64,000 nt of DNA, taken from contig JAKFEE010000028.1 of the NCBI GenBank assembly GCA_036675815.1, positions 1 through 64,000 on the forward strand. The letters are read 5' to 3'. Below the pieces are notes generated by a model, which was not told where the DNA came from, did no database searches, and saw nothing but the letters and a program-made list of their open reading frames with translations. Below, piece by piece: positions 39,069 to 47,257 of the stretch (position 1 is the stretch's first letter; each line of letters starts with the position of its first letter). Position numbers and translations under genes: made by a program. The DNA comes from JAKFEE01 sp036675815. Lineage in GTDB: Bacteria; Pseudomonadota; Alphaproteobacteria; Rhodospirillales; Magnetospirillaceae.

Positions 39069-40868
39069 ATGACCGATCTCAAACACATCCGCAACTTCGC
39101 CATCATCGCCCATATCGACCACGGCAAGTCGACCCTGGCCGACCGCCTCATCCAACGCTGCGGCGGTGTCGAAGACCGCGAGATGCGCGAGCAGATTCTC
39201 GATTCGATGGATATCGAGCGCGAGCGCGGCATCACCATCAAGGCGCAGACCGTACGCCTGGCCTACAAGGCCAAGGACGGCGAAACCTACCAGCTCAACC
39301 TGATGGACACCCCCGGCCACGTCGACTTCGCCTACGAGGTCAGCCGCTCGCTCGCCGCTTGCGAGGGCTCGCTGCTGGTGGTCGACGCCAGCCAGGGCGT
39401 CGAGGCGCAGACCCTGGCCAACGTCTATCAGGCCATCGACAACAACCACGAAATCGTGCCGGTCCTCAACAAGATCGACCTGCCCGCCGCCGAGCCCGAG
39501 CGGGTCAAGGAACAGATCGAGGAGGTCATCGGCCTGGACTGCTCGCAGGCGGTGATGATCTCGGCCAAGACCGGCATCGGCATCGACGACGTGCTCGAGG
39601 CCATCGTCGAGCGCCTGCCGGCGCCCGAGGGCACGCTCGACACCGAGCTGAAGGCGCTGCTGGTCGATTCCTGGTACGACGCCTATCTCGGCGTCATCTG
39701 CCTGGTGCGGGTCAAGCATGGCGTGCTCAAGCGCGGCCAGAAGATCCGCATGATGGCCACCGGCGCCGCCTACGAGGTCGACTCCGTCGGCTACTTCACG
39801 CCGAAGATGGTCAAGATCGACCAGCTCGGGCCCGGCGAGGTCGGCTTCATCACCGCCGGCATCAAGACCGTGGCCGACACCAGTGTCGGCGACACCATCA
39901 CCGACGACCGCAAGCCGGCGCCCGAGCCGCTGCCCGGCTTCAAGCCGAACGTGCCGGTGGTGTTCTGCGGCCTGTTCCCGGTCGACGCGGCCGATTACGA
40001 GGATTTGCGCGATTCGCTCGCCAAGCTGCGCCTCAACGACGCCAGCTTCGAGTATGAGCCCGAAACCTCGGCGGCGCTCGGCTTCGGCTTCCGCTGCGGT
40101 TTCCTCGGCCTGCTGCACCTCGAGATCATCCAGGAGCGGCTGGAGCGCGAGTTCAATCTCGACCTGATCACCACGGCGCCGTCGGTGGTCTATCGCGTCC
40201 ACCTGACCAACGGCGAACTGATTGAGCTGCACAACCCGGCCGACATGCCGGATGCGGGCCGCATCGAACACATCGAGGAGCCGTGGATCAAGGCGACCAT
40301 CATGGTGCCCGACGACTATCTCGGCCCGGTGCTGGCGCTGTGCACCGAACGGCGCGGCCAGCAGCAGGACCTGACCTATGTCGGCAACCGCGCCATGGCG
40401 GTCTACAAGCTGCCGCTCAACGAGATCGTGTTCGACTTCTACGATCGCCTGAAGTCGATCAGCCGCGGCTATGCCAGCTTCGACTACGAAGTCGAGAGCT
40501 ACGCCGAGAGCGATCTGGTCAAGGTGTCGATCCTGGTCAATCAGGAGCCGGTCGACGCCCTGGCCTTCATCGTCCACCGCGCCAGCGCCGAATCGCGCGG
40601 CCGCCAGATCTGCGCCAAGCTCAAGGAACTGATCCCGCGCCAGATGTTCCAGATCGCCATCCAGGCGGCCATCGGCGGCCGCGTCGTCGCCCGCGAGACG
40701 GTCAGCGCCCTGCGCAAGGACGTCCTGGCCAAGTGCTACGGCGGCGACGTCAGCCGCAAGCGCAAGCTGCTGGAGAAGCAGAAGGAAGGCAAGAAGCGCA
40801 TGCGCCAGTTCGGCAAGGTCGAGATCCCGCAGTCGGCCTTCCTGGCGGCGCTCAAGATGTCGGATTGA
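39069..40868 (+). CDS. lepA: Elongation factor 4 (LepA)
   Basis: 599 aa translational GTPase that back-translocates stalled ribosomes and aids 30S assembly. G1 is AHIDHGKSTL, followed by the switch region RERGITIKAQTVRL, G3 DTPGHVDFAYEVSR and NKIDLPAAEPERV. The LepA-specific C-terminal domain is present (YGGDVSRKRKLLEKQKEGKK, RMRQFGKVEIPQSAFLAAL). ATG 39069 (MTDLKHIRNFAIIAHIDHGK) fits the family start; the frame opens earlier. Confidence 0.98.
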   Translation: MTDLKHIRNFAIIAHIDHGKSTLADRLIQRCGGVEDREMREQILDSMDIERERGITIKAQTVRLAYKAKDGETYQLNLMDTPGHVDFAYEVSRSLAACEGSLLVVDASQGVEAQTLANVYQAIDNNHEIVPVLNKIDLPAAEPERVKEQIEEVIGLDCSQAVMISAKTGIGIDDVLEAIVERLPAPEGTLDTELKALLVDSWYDAYLGVICLVRVKHGVLKRGQKIRMMATGAAYEVDSVGYFTPKMVKIDQLGPGEVGFITAGIKTVADTSVGDTITDDRKPAPEPLPGFKPNVPVVFCGLFPVDAADYEDLRDSLAKLRLNDASFEYEPETSAALGFGFRCGFLGLLHLEIIQERLEREFNLDLITTAPSVVYRVHLTNGELIELHNPADMPDAGRIEHIEEPWIKATIMVPDDYLGPVLALCTERRGQQQDLTYVGNRAMAVYKLPLNEIVFDFYDRLKSISRGYASFDYEVESYAESDLVKVSILVNQEPVDALAFIVHRASAESRGRQICAKLKELIPRQMFQIAIQAAIGGRVVARETVSALRKDVLAKCYGGDVSRKRKLLEKQKEGKKRMRQFGKVEIPQSAFLAALKMSD

Positions 40869-40909
40869 CGGTTCGGCGCCGCCGCGTCGCCGTCAATCCG
40901 GTTTCGTCC

Positions 40910-41269
40910 TCAATGCTGCCCCGTCCAGCGACGGAACAGGTTGTGCTCGATCTCGAACTGATCGAGCGCCTTGCCCACGCTCTGGTGGATCAGGTCCATG
41001 ATCGTCTGCGGCCCGTGATAGAAGGCCGGCATGGGCGGCAGGATGACGGCGCCGAGATCGGCGGCGCGCGCCATCAGATCGAGATGGCCCTTGTGCAGCG
41101 GCGTCTCGCGCACCATCAGCACCAAGCGCCGCCGCTCCTTTCAAAGTGACGTCGGCGGCGCGGATGATCAGGTTGTAGCAGAAGGAGTTGGCGATGGCCG
41201 ACAGGCTCTTCACCGTGCCACGTCGAGGTCCTCGATCCAGGTTCGCATGGTCTTGGTGCGCAAAGTCAT
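40910..41269 (-). pseudogene. Decayed UbiX-type prenyltransferase/decarboxylase-subunit gene
   Basis: Two frames together give the second half of a UbiX-family protein: KSLSAIANSFCYNLIIRAAD, then VTLK in one frame, and LMVRETPLHKGHLDLMARAA followed by ILPPMPAFYHGPQ to FRRWTGQH in another. One extra G near 41138 separates them. The FMN-binding N-terminal half is missing; in its place is a short start MTLRTKTMRTWIEDLDVAR with a stop, possibly the beginning of a lost upstream gene such as a UbiD-type decarboxylase. UbiX proteins make prenylated FMN for UbiD. It is divergent from a broken IclR gene. Confidence 0.8.
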
Positions 41270-41290
41270 GTACGGCCATCCCTTTCTCTG

Positions 41291-42021
41291 GTGCGTTCTG
41301 CCAGACAGAACGTCGCCGCCCTCGAGCGCGGCTTGGCGGTGTTGGAGGCGTTTCGTCAGGGCAAGGACGTGCTGTCGCTGGCGGAAATGGCCGAGATCAC
41401 CGGCCTCTATAAGACACGATCCTCCGCTTGATCGCGTCCCTGCTGCGCCGCGGCTACCTGCATCGTCTGAATGACGGCCGGTACCGGCTCGGCGCCAGCG
41501 TGTTCTCGCTCGGGCGCATCTATCAGCGCTCGTTCAACCTGCGCGAAGCGGTCGTGCCGGCGCTGGAACGCTTGGCGGCGACGACCGGAGAGACGGCGTC
41601 CTTGTACATACGTGACGGCGACAACGACGTCTGCCTGCATCGCAGGGAATCGCGGCGCCCGGTGCGCGATGCCAGCGTCGCCGAGGGCGAGCGCTTCCCC
41701 ATCGACGGCAGCGCCTGCTCGATGGTGCTCTCGGCCTTCTCCGGACAGGCGGGGGAAGCCTACGACGAGGTTCGCCGCCAGGTGCCGCTCCTGGCGCGGC
41801 CCAGCCGGCGCCTCAGCGGCGTCGCCGCCTTCCTGTGCCCGGTGTTCGGCGTCGGCGACAGGCTGATGGGCGCGCTGCTGCTGTCCGGCCCGGAATCACG
41901 GTTCACGGATGACGCGCTGCCGCCGTTGCGCACGGCGGTGCTGGAAGAGGCGTCGCGGCTGACGCAGCTCCTCGGCGGCAACTTCGCCTACCCGGTGCCA
42001 ACGCTCACGTTCCCGCCCTAA
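41291..42021 (+). pseudogene. Frameshifted IclR-family regulator gene
   Basis: GTG 41291 starts an IclR HTH (RSARQNVAALERGLAVLEAF, LSLAEMAEITGLYKT). At 41411-41417 one base is missing in AAGACACG, and the recognition helix resumes in another frame as LRLIASLLRRGYLHRLNDGR. The effector domain then continues to the normal end (about 197 aa). A restored frame would be about 243 aa. It is unlikely to be functional unless frameshifted. It would have controlled the divergent ubiX-type gene, also broken. Confidence 0.85.
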
Positions 42022-42031
42022 GTCAGGCCTT

Positions 42032-42478
42032 TCACCCGCGCAGCGCCTCGCCCAGGTGGTCGCGGAGCTGATGCGCCTTGAAGTGCGTCAGATCCTTGTC
42101 GATCTCCGCCACCACCAGGCGCGCCACCTGCGCATCCATGGCGCCGCGCAGGTCGCCCAGCATCTCCGGCGGCGCCGCCACCACCAGGCGGTCGAACACC
42201 TTGCGGGTGGCCGCGCTCAGCAGCTCGTCGGCGACGTTTTGCGCCAATCGCTGCCGCTCCTTGGTCTTCCAGTCGGTCGGCGGCTCCATCGCGTGGCGTG
42301 CCGTATTGGCGCTTTCAAAGCTGCGGCCGGGCCGGTCGCTTTCGGCGTCGCGGCCGGGGCTGCGCGTCGATGCCACCACGTCGTGATCCAGCGCCGGGCG
42401 CAGTGTCCCCTCCTCGCTGGCGAAAAAATGCGCCCGCGCACCGTCGGCCACCACCACCCAGGTCACCTTGCCTGCCAT
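42032..42478 (-). CDS. Host attachment protein (baeRF-like)
   Basis: 148 aa. The start GKVTWVVVADGARAHFFASE and the block FDRLVVAAPPEMLGDLRGAM are typical of the proteobacterial host-attachment family, first linked to Agrobacterium plant attachment and related to the archaeal release-factor-like baeRF fold. KTKERQRLAQNVADELLSAA in the middle is conserved too. The molecular role is not known. It ends 10 bases from the broken IclR gene on the other strand. Confidence 0.85.
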   Translation of the reverse strand: MAGKVTWVVVADGARAHFFASEEGTLRPALDHDVVASTRSPGRDAESDRPGRSFESANTARHAMEPPTDWKTKERQRLAQNVADELLSAATRKVFDRLVVAAPPEMLGDLRGAMDAQVARLVVAEIDKDLTHFKAHQLRDHLGEALRG

Positions 42479-42652
42479 GAGCTCCTCCTTGGGCTGCCTG
42501 TCGATGCTAGCCGCCGATAGATGGGGCGGCCATGGCGCAGGCAGTAGAGGGCCGCTCTCACGACGGCGAAGGCTACGGAGAAAGCGGGGTAGGCCGACGC
42601 CCGGCCCCGGCCCGTGTCACGCGGATCACACGGGTCGATCTGCAACCGGCAC

Positions 42653-42662
42653 AGTATATACT
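42653..42662. promoter_or_regulatory. AT-rich palindrome upstream of the AsmA gene
   Basis: AGTATATACT is a 10-bp palindrome containing the -10-like TATACT (42657-42662), 70 bases before ATG 42733. GTCGAT at 17 bases upstream is a poor -35, so it would be an activated or weak promoter if used. Confidence 0.35.
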
Positions 42663-42732
42663 CGATGCCGCACGTTCCCTCTTGGCGCGGAGCGGGCGGT
42701 GCCGAACAGGGTTCACGAAGGAGCGTAGCTTC

Positions 42733-44706
42733 ATGAGGAAATTGCTGATCGCAACCGGTGCATTGGTCGTCATCACCGTTGGCGGTGTCGTGGCCTTGCC
42801 CATGCTGGTGCCCGCCGACCGGATCAAGGACGAGGTGGCGGCCCAGGTCAAGGCGGCCACGGGGCGGGATCTGACCATCGGCGGCGACGTCTCGGTGTCG
42901 GTACTGCCCTCCCTCGCGGTCGAAGTGGCCGACGTGACGCTGTCGAACCCGCCCGGCTTCACCAGCAAGGACATGCTCCGCCTCGAATCCCTGGCGGTGA
43001 GGCTGAAGGTGATGCCGCTGCTGTCGGGATCGGTCGAGATCGACAGCTTCGTGCTGGTGAAGCCGGTGATCACCGTCGAGACCAACCGCAAGGGCCGCTC
43101 CAATCTCGACTTTGCCGCCACCCCTCCGGCGGCGAAGGACAAGCCTGGCTCCGGCTCAGCGCAACTCGCCGACCTCAAACTCGGCGAGGTCGCCATCCAG
43201 AACGGCAGCCTGGTGCTGATCGACGGCACTGCGGGCACCCGCGAGGAATTCACCGACCTCGACCTGACGGTCGAGCTGGACAGCCTCGACAGCCCGCTCG
43301 CCGCCAAGGGCGGCGTGACCTGGCGCGGCCAGCCCGTCGATTTCAACCTCGATGTGGCCGAGCCGCGCGCCGTGATGGCGGGCAAGACATCGCCGGCGGC
43401 CTTGGGCCTGTCGGGCAAGCTGATCGACGTGTCGTTCAACGGCGATGCCGACCTCGCCGGCGCCAAGGGCGACCTCGACCTGTCGGTGTCGTCGGTGCGC
43501 GACCTGATGGCGTGGGTCACCGGCCAGGCGCCCGACGTGCCCGGCGCGGCGTTGGGGCCGTTCACGCTGGCGGGCCAGTTGACCGCCGGCGGCGGCAAGG
43601 TGGCCTTGGCCGGGTCGACCATCACCCTCGACGCGATCAAGGCAGCCGGCGATCTGGCCGTGAGCACCGGCGGCGCGCGCCCGGCGGTGCGCGGCAAGCT
43701 GGCGGTCGAGAGGCTGGACCTCAACCCGTATCTGCCCCCCGCCGACGCCGCCGCGCCCGCCACGGGCCAGGCCGCCCCGGCGGCGCGGCCCGATTGGAGC
43801 GACGCTCCCATCGACACGGCTGCCCTCAAGGCCGCCGACGTCGACGTCGCCCTGAGCGTCGATGGCATGCGAATCCGCGAGATCGAAATCGGCAAGAGCG
43901 TCTTGCATCTGGCGCTCGTCGGCGGCCGCCTCACCGCCGACCTGCGTGAGCTGGCCCTCTACGAGGGTGCAGGCAGCGGCCAGCTCACGCTCGACGGCCG
44001 GCAAAAGAGCCTCGGCTTGGAGGCGGCGTTCCGATTGCAGAACCTGCAGGCGGCACCGTTCCTCACGGCGGCGGCCGGCTTCGATCGCATCGAAGGCACG
44101 GGCAGCGCCGACATCGCCGTCTCGGGGCGCGGCACCACGGGGCGCCAGCTGATTCAGTCACTGAACGGCCAGGGCGCCGTCACCTTCCTCGACGGCGCCA
44201 TCCGCGGCATCAATCTGGCCGCCATGGTGCGCAACGTCACCACCGCCTTCGCCGAGACCTCGGGCGCGCAGAAAACCGACTTTGCCGAACTTTCCGGCAC
44301 CTACACCATCGCCAACGGCATCGTCACCAACGACGACCTGGCGCTGAAATCGCCGTTGTTGCGCATGGAAGGCACCGGGACCGTCGACCTTCCGCAACGC
44401 GGGCTGCGCTACCGCCTGGTGCCGAAGGTCGTGGCCAGCATCGAGGGCCAGGGCGGCAAGGCCGATCTCGGCGGCCTTACCGTACCGATCATCGTCGAGG
44501 GGCCGTGGGACCGTCTGTCCTACCGCCCCGATCTCGGCGATGCGGTCAAGGAACGGGCGCAGCGGGCCCTCCAGGACGTCATCGGCGACCGCCTGCCGGC
44601 GCTGCCCGGGATGGCGCCGACCGAGCCGGCCGCAAGCCCGGATGCGCAGGCGGCGCCCGCTCCCGCCGAGCCGATGGCGCTCCCCGCCCTCCCGGCCATC
44701 AATTAG
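42733..44706 (+). CDS. AsmA-family protein
   Basis: 657 aa from ATG 42733, preceded by GGAGCG. An N-terminal signal anchor (MRKLLIATGALVVITVGGVV) is followed by the AsmA N-terminal domain (VKAATGRDLTIGGDVSVSVL) and a long beta-rich groove region. The C-terminal AsmA_2 part (ITFLDGAIRGINLAAMVRNV) is followed by a Pro/Ala tail. AsmA/TamB-like proteins span the periplasm as repeating beta-groove bridges that carry phospholipids to the outer membrane. Confidence 0.92.
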   Translation: MRKLLIATGALVVITVGGVVALPMLVPADRIKDEVAAQVKAATGRDLTIGGDVSVSVLPSLAVEVADVTLSNPPGFTSKDMLRLESLAVRLKVMPLLSGSVEIDSFVLVKPVITVETNRKGRSNLDFAATPPAAKDKPGSGSAQLADLKLGEVAIQNGSLVLIDGTAGTREEFTDLDLTVELDSLDSPLAAKGGVTWRGQPVDFNLDVAEPRAVMAGKTSPAALGLSGKLIDVSFNGDADLAGAKGDLDLSVSSVRDLMAWVTGQAPDVPGAALGPFTLAGQLTAGGGKVALAGSTITLDAIKAAGDLAVSTGGARPAVRGKLAVERLDLNPYLPPADAAAPATGQAAPAARPDWSDAPIDTAALKAADVDVALSVDGMRIREIEIGKSVLHLALVGGRLTADLRELALYEGAGSGQLTLDGRQKSLGLEAAFRLQNLQAAPFLTAAAGFDRIEGTGSADIAVSGRGTTGRQLIQSLNGQGAVTFLDGAIRGINLAAMVRNVTTAFAETSGAQKTDFAELSGTYTIANGIVTNDDLALKSPLLRMEGTGTVDLPQRGLRYRLVPKVVASIEGQGGKADLGGLTVPIIVEGPWDRLSYRPDLGDAVKERAQRALQDVIGDRLPALPGMAPTEPAASPDAQAAPAPAEPMALPALPAIN

Positions 44707-44714
44707 GGAGGACG

Positions 44715-44942
44715 CTAGCGGGTGCGGGACCGCGTCACCGACTTGATCCGCGGGCGTGGCTGGCCCGAGATCTCGCCGATTTCACGGTCCTGCGCTTGCA
44801 GGATGTCCCAAGCGGCAGCGTCACCGTCGGGCCCGCCGAGGGCGGTGCCCGGCACCCGGCGATTGGAGCGCTGGGTGCCGTCCTCATAGAGCACGTCGAA
44901 CAGAACGAACTCGGCCTTGGCATCGGGCTTCTTGCGGGCCAT
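44715..44942 (-). CDS. Conserved small hypothetical protein
   Basis: 75 aa, basic. It starts MARKKPDAKAEFVLFDVLYE, continues DGTQRSNRRVPGTALGGPDG and ends SGQPRPRIKSVTRSRTR. The pattern 'VLYEDGTxxSNRxVP...LGGxDGD...IxxQDRxI...SGxPR..IKS' recurs in alphaproteobacteria with no known role. It lies 23 bases downstream of the RNA helicase on the same strand and is probably co-transcribed with it. Confidence 0.75.
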   Translation of the reverse strand: MARKKPDAKAEFVLFDVLYEDGTQRSNRRVPGTALGGPDGDAAAWDILQAQDREIGEISGQPRPRIKSVTRSRTR

Positions 44943-44965
44943 CGCTGGTGTCTCCGTCGGTTCGA

Positions 44966-46213
44966 TCAGGCCGTGCGGTACTGGGCCGGGCGGCTGCGCT
45001 GGCCGCTCGGGGCCTTGCCGGTCCGCGCCCGCGGCTGATCCGAACGCGGGCCGCCCCGGTGGGCGACGGCCGGCCGCGACCGTGGTTCCAAGCCGGGCAC
45101 GACATGGAGCGCCATCGACTGGCCGGTCAGGCGGCCGATACGGGCGACGATGCCGCCTTCGTTGCGATTGACGAAGGACACGGCAATGCCGGCCGCGCCG
45201 GCGCGCCCGGTGCGGCCGATGCGATGGACGTAATCTTCCGGCGAGCGCGGCAGATCGAAGTTGATGACGTGCGAAATGTCGCGGACGTCAATGCCGCGGG
45301 CGGCGACGTCGGTGGCGACCAGCAGGCGCACTTGGCCGGTCCGCAGCCGCTGCAGCGTGCGGTTGCGCTTGTCCTGCGGCAGGTCGCCGTGCAGGGCGGC
45401 GGCGGCGTGACCGGCGGCGACGAGTTCGGCGGCCAGGGCATCCGCATCGCGCTTGGTGGCGGCGAAGATGATGGCCTTGTTCACCTCGGGGGCCGCGGCG
45501 AAGTGGTGCAGCAGCCGGCGCTTGTGCGACAGGTCGTCGGTCATGTGCAGCCGCTGCTCGATGGGCGCCGTCGCTACCTCGGCGGCGACGGCGACGCGCA
45601 CCGGGTCGCGCAGCAGCTTCGTCGCCAGCCCCGCCATCCGGCGATCGAGGGTGGCGGTAAACAGCAAGGTCTGGCGCGTCGCCGGGCAAGCGGCGGCAAT
45701 GGCCTCGACCGCGTCGACGAAACCCATGTCGAGCATGCGATCGGCTTCGTCGAGGATCAGCGCCTCGACGGCGCCAAGATCGAGCCGGCCGCGGCCAAGG
45801 TGGTCCATCAGCCGCCCTGGCGTCGCCACGGCGACGTCGACCGGGCGGGCCAAAAGCCGCAACTGGTCGCGGTACGGCATGCCGCCGACGATCTCGACGC
45901 TGTTGAGGCGCAGGAACTTGCCGTATTTGCGCACCGCTTCGGTGACCTGGCGGGCGAGTTCGCGCGTCGGTACCAGGACCAGGATGCGCGGGGCACCACC
46001 GTCGCGCCGGCCGCACGGCTCGGCGATGCGGGTCAGGCTGGGCAGCAGGAAGGCAGCGGTCTTGCCGGTGCCGGTGGCCGCGGTGGCCAGAACGTCGCGG
46101 CCGGCGATGGCCGACGGAATGGCTTCGGCCTGGATGGGCGTCGGCACGGAATAGCCGGCCGCGGCCAGGGCCTGCAGCACCAGGGGATGAATGTCGAGAT
46201 CGGAAAACTGCAA
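44966..46213 (-). CDS. DEAD-box RNA helicase (RhlE-type)
   Basis: 415 aa. Q motif YSVPTPIQAEAIP, Walker A AATGTGKTAAF (about 45-55), motif Ia PTRELARQ, motif II LDEADRMLDMGF, motif III as TAT, and motif VI HRIGRTGRAG are all intact. The C-terminal tail is short and basic (RARTGKAPSGQRSRPAQYRT). It unwinds RNA in ribosome assembly or cold adaptation. The start is TTG 46213 (MQFSDLDIHPLVLQALAAAG), the only codon that keeps the family N-terminus. It is divergent from cspA, fitting a cold-response pairing. Confidence 0.93.
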   Translation of the reverse strand: MQFSDLDIHPLVLQALAAAGYSVPTPIQAEAIPSAIAGRDVLATAATGTGKTAAFLLPSLTRIAEPCGRRDGGAPRILVLVPTRELARQVTEAVRKYGKFLRLNSVEIVGGMPYRDQLRLLARPVDVAVATPGRLMDHLGRGRLDLGAVEALILDEADRMLDMGFVDAVEAIAAACPATRQTLLFTATLDRRMAGLATKLLRDPVRVAVAAEVATAPIEQRLHMTDDLSHKRRLLHHFAAAPEVNKAIIFAATKRDADALAAELVAAGHAAAALHGDLPQDKRNRTLQRLRTGQVRLLVATDVAARGIDVRDISHVINFDLPRSPEDYVHRIGRTGRAGAAGIAVSFVNRNEGGIVARIGRLTGQSMALHVVPGLEPRSRPAVAHRGGPRSDQPRARTGKAPSGQRSRPAQYRTA

Positions 46214-46659
46214 CGAACGGAACCTTTCTTAGCGCGGCGGGCGCGGCGGCCGGAATGGCGCGGCGCGACACAGCTTGCAGTCGCCAAGCGGGCAGGTCGG
46301 GATGCGAGAAGCTCTGGCCGGGCCCGCCATGGGCGGGCAAGGAGGTGCGTCTCACTCAAGAGACGCGAGCTGCCCTCGGCGATCGGAGCGGCGACCATAG
46401 GCGCTCGCCCCGAGAAAGCCAAGAAATTCCCGCGACGCTGTGCCGCGATTTCGGGGGATCGATGGGCGGTGGCAGTCCCAACAAAAGAATTGCGTTTTGC
46501 ATTGCGCAATCGGCGGCCAGACCCCATGTTAGGGCGGTCGAAGACGTTGGGCGTTTCCCGACGGCCCCTGCTTGGGTGCCATCCCAGGACTTCCCCATCA
46601 CTGATTTGATGCTCCGCGCGATTTCCGCGCTGGGCCACGCCAGCTTTGGAGGGATGACA
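46214..46659. other. 446-base divergent region between the RNA helicase and cspA
   Basis: No gene is supported. Long 5' leaders are normal for cspA mRNAs and act as cold-sensing RNA, so much of this may be transcribed leader. An inverted repeat TTGCGCAA and an AT-richer patch lie near 46485-46505. No clear -35/-10 pair was seen. The last bases hold the strong GGAGGG ribosome-binding site (46648-46653). Confidence 0.5.
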
Positions 46660-46866
46660 ATGTCCACTGGCACCGTAAAATGGTTCAATAGCACCAAGGG
46701 CTTTGGCTTCATTCAGCCCGACGACGGCTCTGCCGACGTGTTCGTGCACATCTCGGCGGTCGAGCGCGCCGGCCTGGGCAATCTCAGCGAGGGCCAGAAG
46801 CTCTCGTACGAATTGGAGCGGGGCCGCACCGGCAAGATGGCCGCAGTCAATCTGCGCACCGCCTGA
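46660..46866 (+). CDS. cspA: Cold-shock protein (CspA family)
   Basis: 68 aa. MSTGTVKWFNSTKGFGFIQP carries RNP1 (KGFGFI) and DVFVHISAV carries RNP2. It binds single-stranded RNA/DNA as a chaperone. ATG 46660 was chosen over ATG 46654, because GGAGGG (46648-46653) touches the earlier ATG but is 6 bases from the later one. It is followed by a UUCG-capped hairpin and then infA. Confidence 0.96.
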   Translation: MSTGTVKWFNSTKGFGFIQPDDGSADVFVHISAVERAGLGNLSEGQKLSYELERGRTGKMAAVNLRTA

Positions 46867-46873
46867 CGGTTCA

Positions 46874-46895
46874 GAGGGCAGCTTCGGCTGCCCTC
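46874..46895 (+). terminator. UUCG-capped hairpin after cspA
   Basis: GAGGGCAGC (46874-46882) and GCTGCCCTC (46887-46895) form a perfect 9-bp stem closed by a TTCG tetraloop, 7 bases after the cspA stop. The tail CTCGTTCT is only weakly T-rich, so partial read-through into infA is possible. Confidence 0.75.
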
Positions 46896-46965
46896 CTCGT
46901 TCTATGTTGATGATTTGCTGGTCCCGGAGCCCACCGGTTTCCATGTCCAGCGAAGGAGGCTGGAC

Positions 46966-47235
46966 ATGGCTAAGGAAGACCTGATCGAATTCGAGGGTGT
47001 GGTCAGCGAGGTGCTGCCCGATTCGCGCTTTCGCGTCATGCTCGACAGCGGGCATGAGGTCATGACCTACACCGCCGGCAAGATGAAGAAGTTTCGCATC
47101 CGCATCATCGCCGGCGATCGCGTGACCGTGGAGATGACGCCCTACGACCTGACCAAGGGCCGCATCAACTACCGCCATAAGGACGAGCGCGCCTCGACCG
47201 GCCCGACACGCCGTCCCCCGCCGCGGCGCCGCTAA
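46966..47235 (+). CDS. infA: Translation initiation factor IF-1 (long form)
   Basis: 89 aa, preceded by AAGGAGG. The S1/OB fold is standard: MAKEDLIEFEGVVSEVLPDS, then the FRVMLDSGHEVMTYTAGKMK strand block and VTVEMTPYDLTKGRINYRHK. It carries a C-terminal extension of about 17 residues (ASTGPTRRPPPRRR) beyond the usual 72 aa. Genomes with a long IF-1 next to cspA often also carry a standard infA elsewhere; that cannot be checked here. Confidence 0.93.
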   Translation: MAKEDLIEFEGVVSEVLPDSRFRVMLDSGHEVMTYTAGKMKKFRIRIIAGDRVTVEMTPYDLTKGRINYRHKDERASTGPTRRPPPRRR

Positions 47236-47257
47236 CGGCGCTCGAGCGCGACACGCC

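Noticed and set aside
39039..40577. 512-codon minus frame opposite lepA
   Set aside because: LepA is intact, and the minus frame shows no domain.
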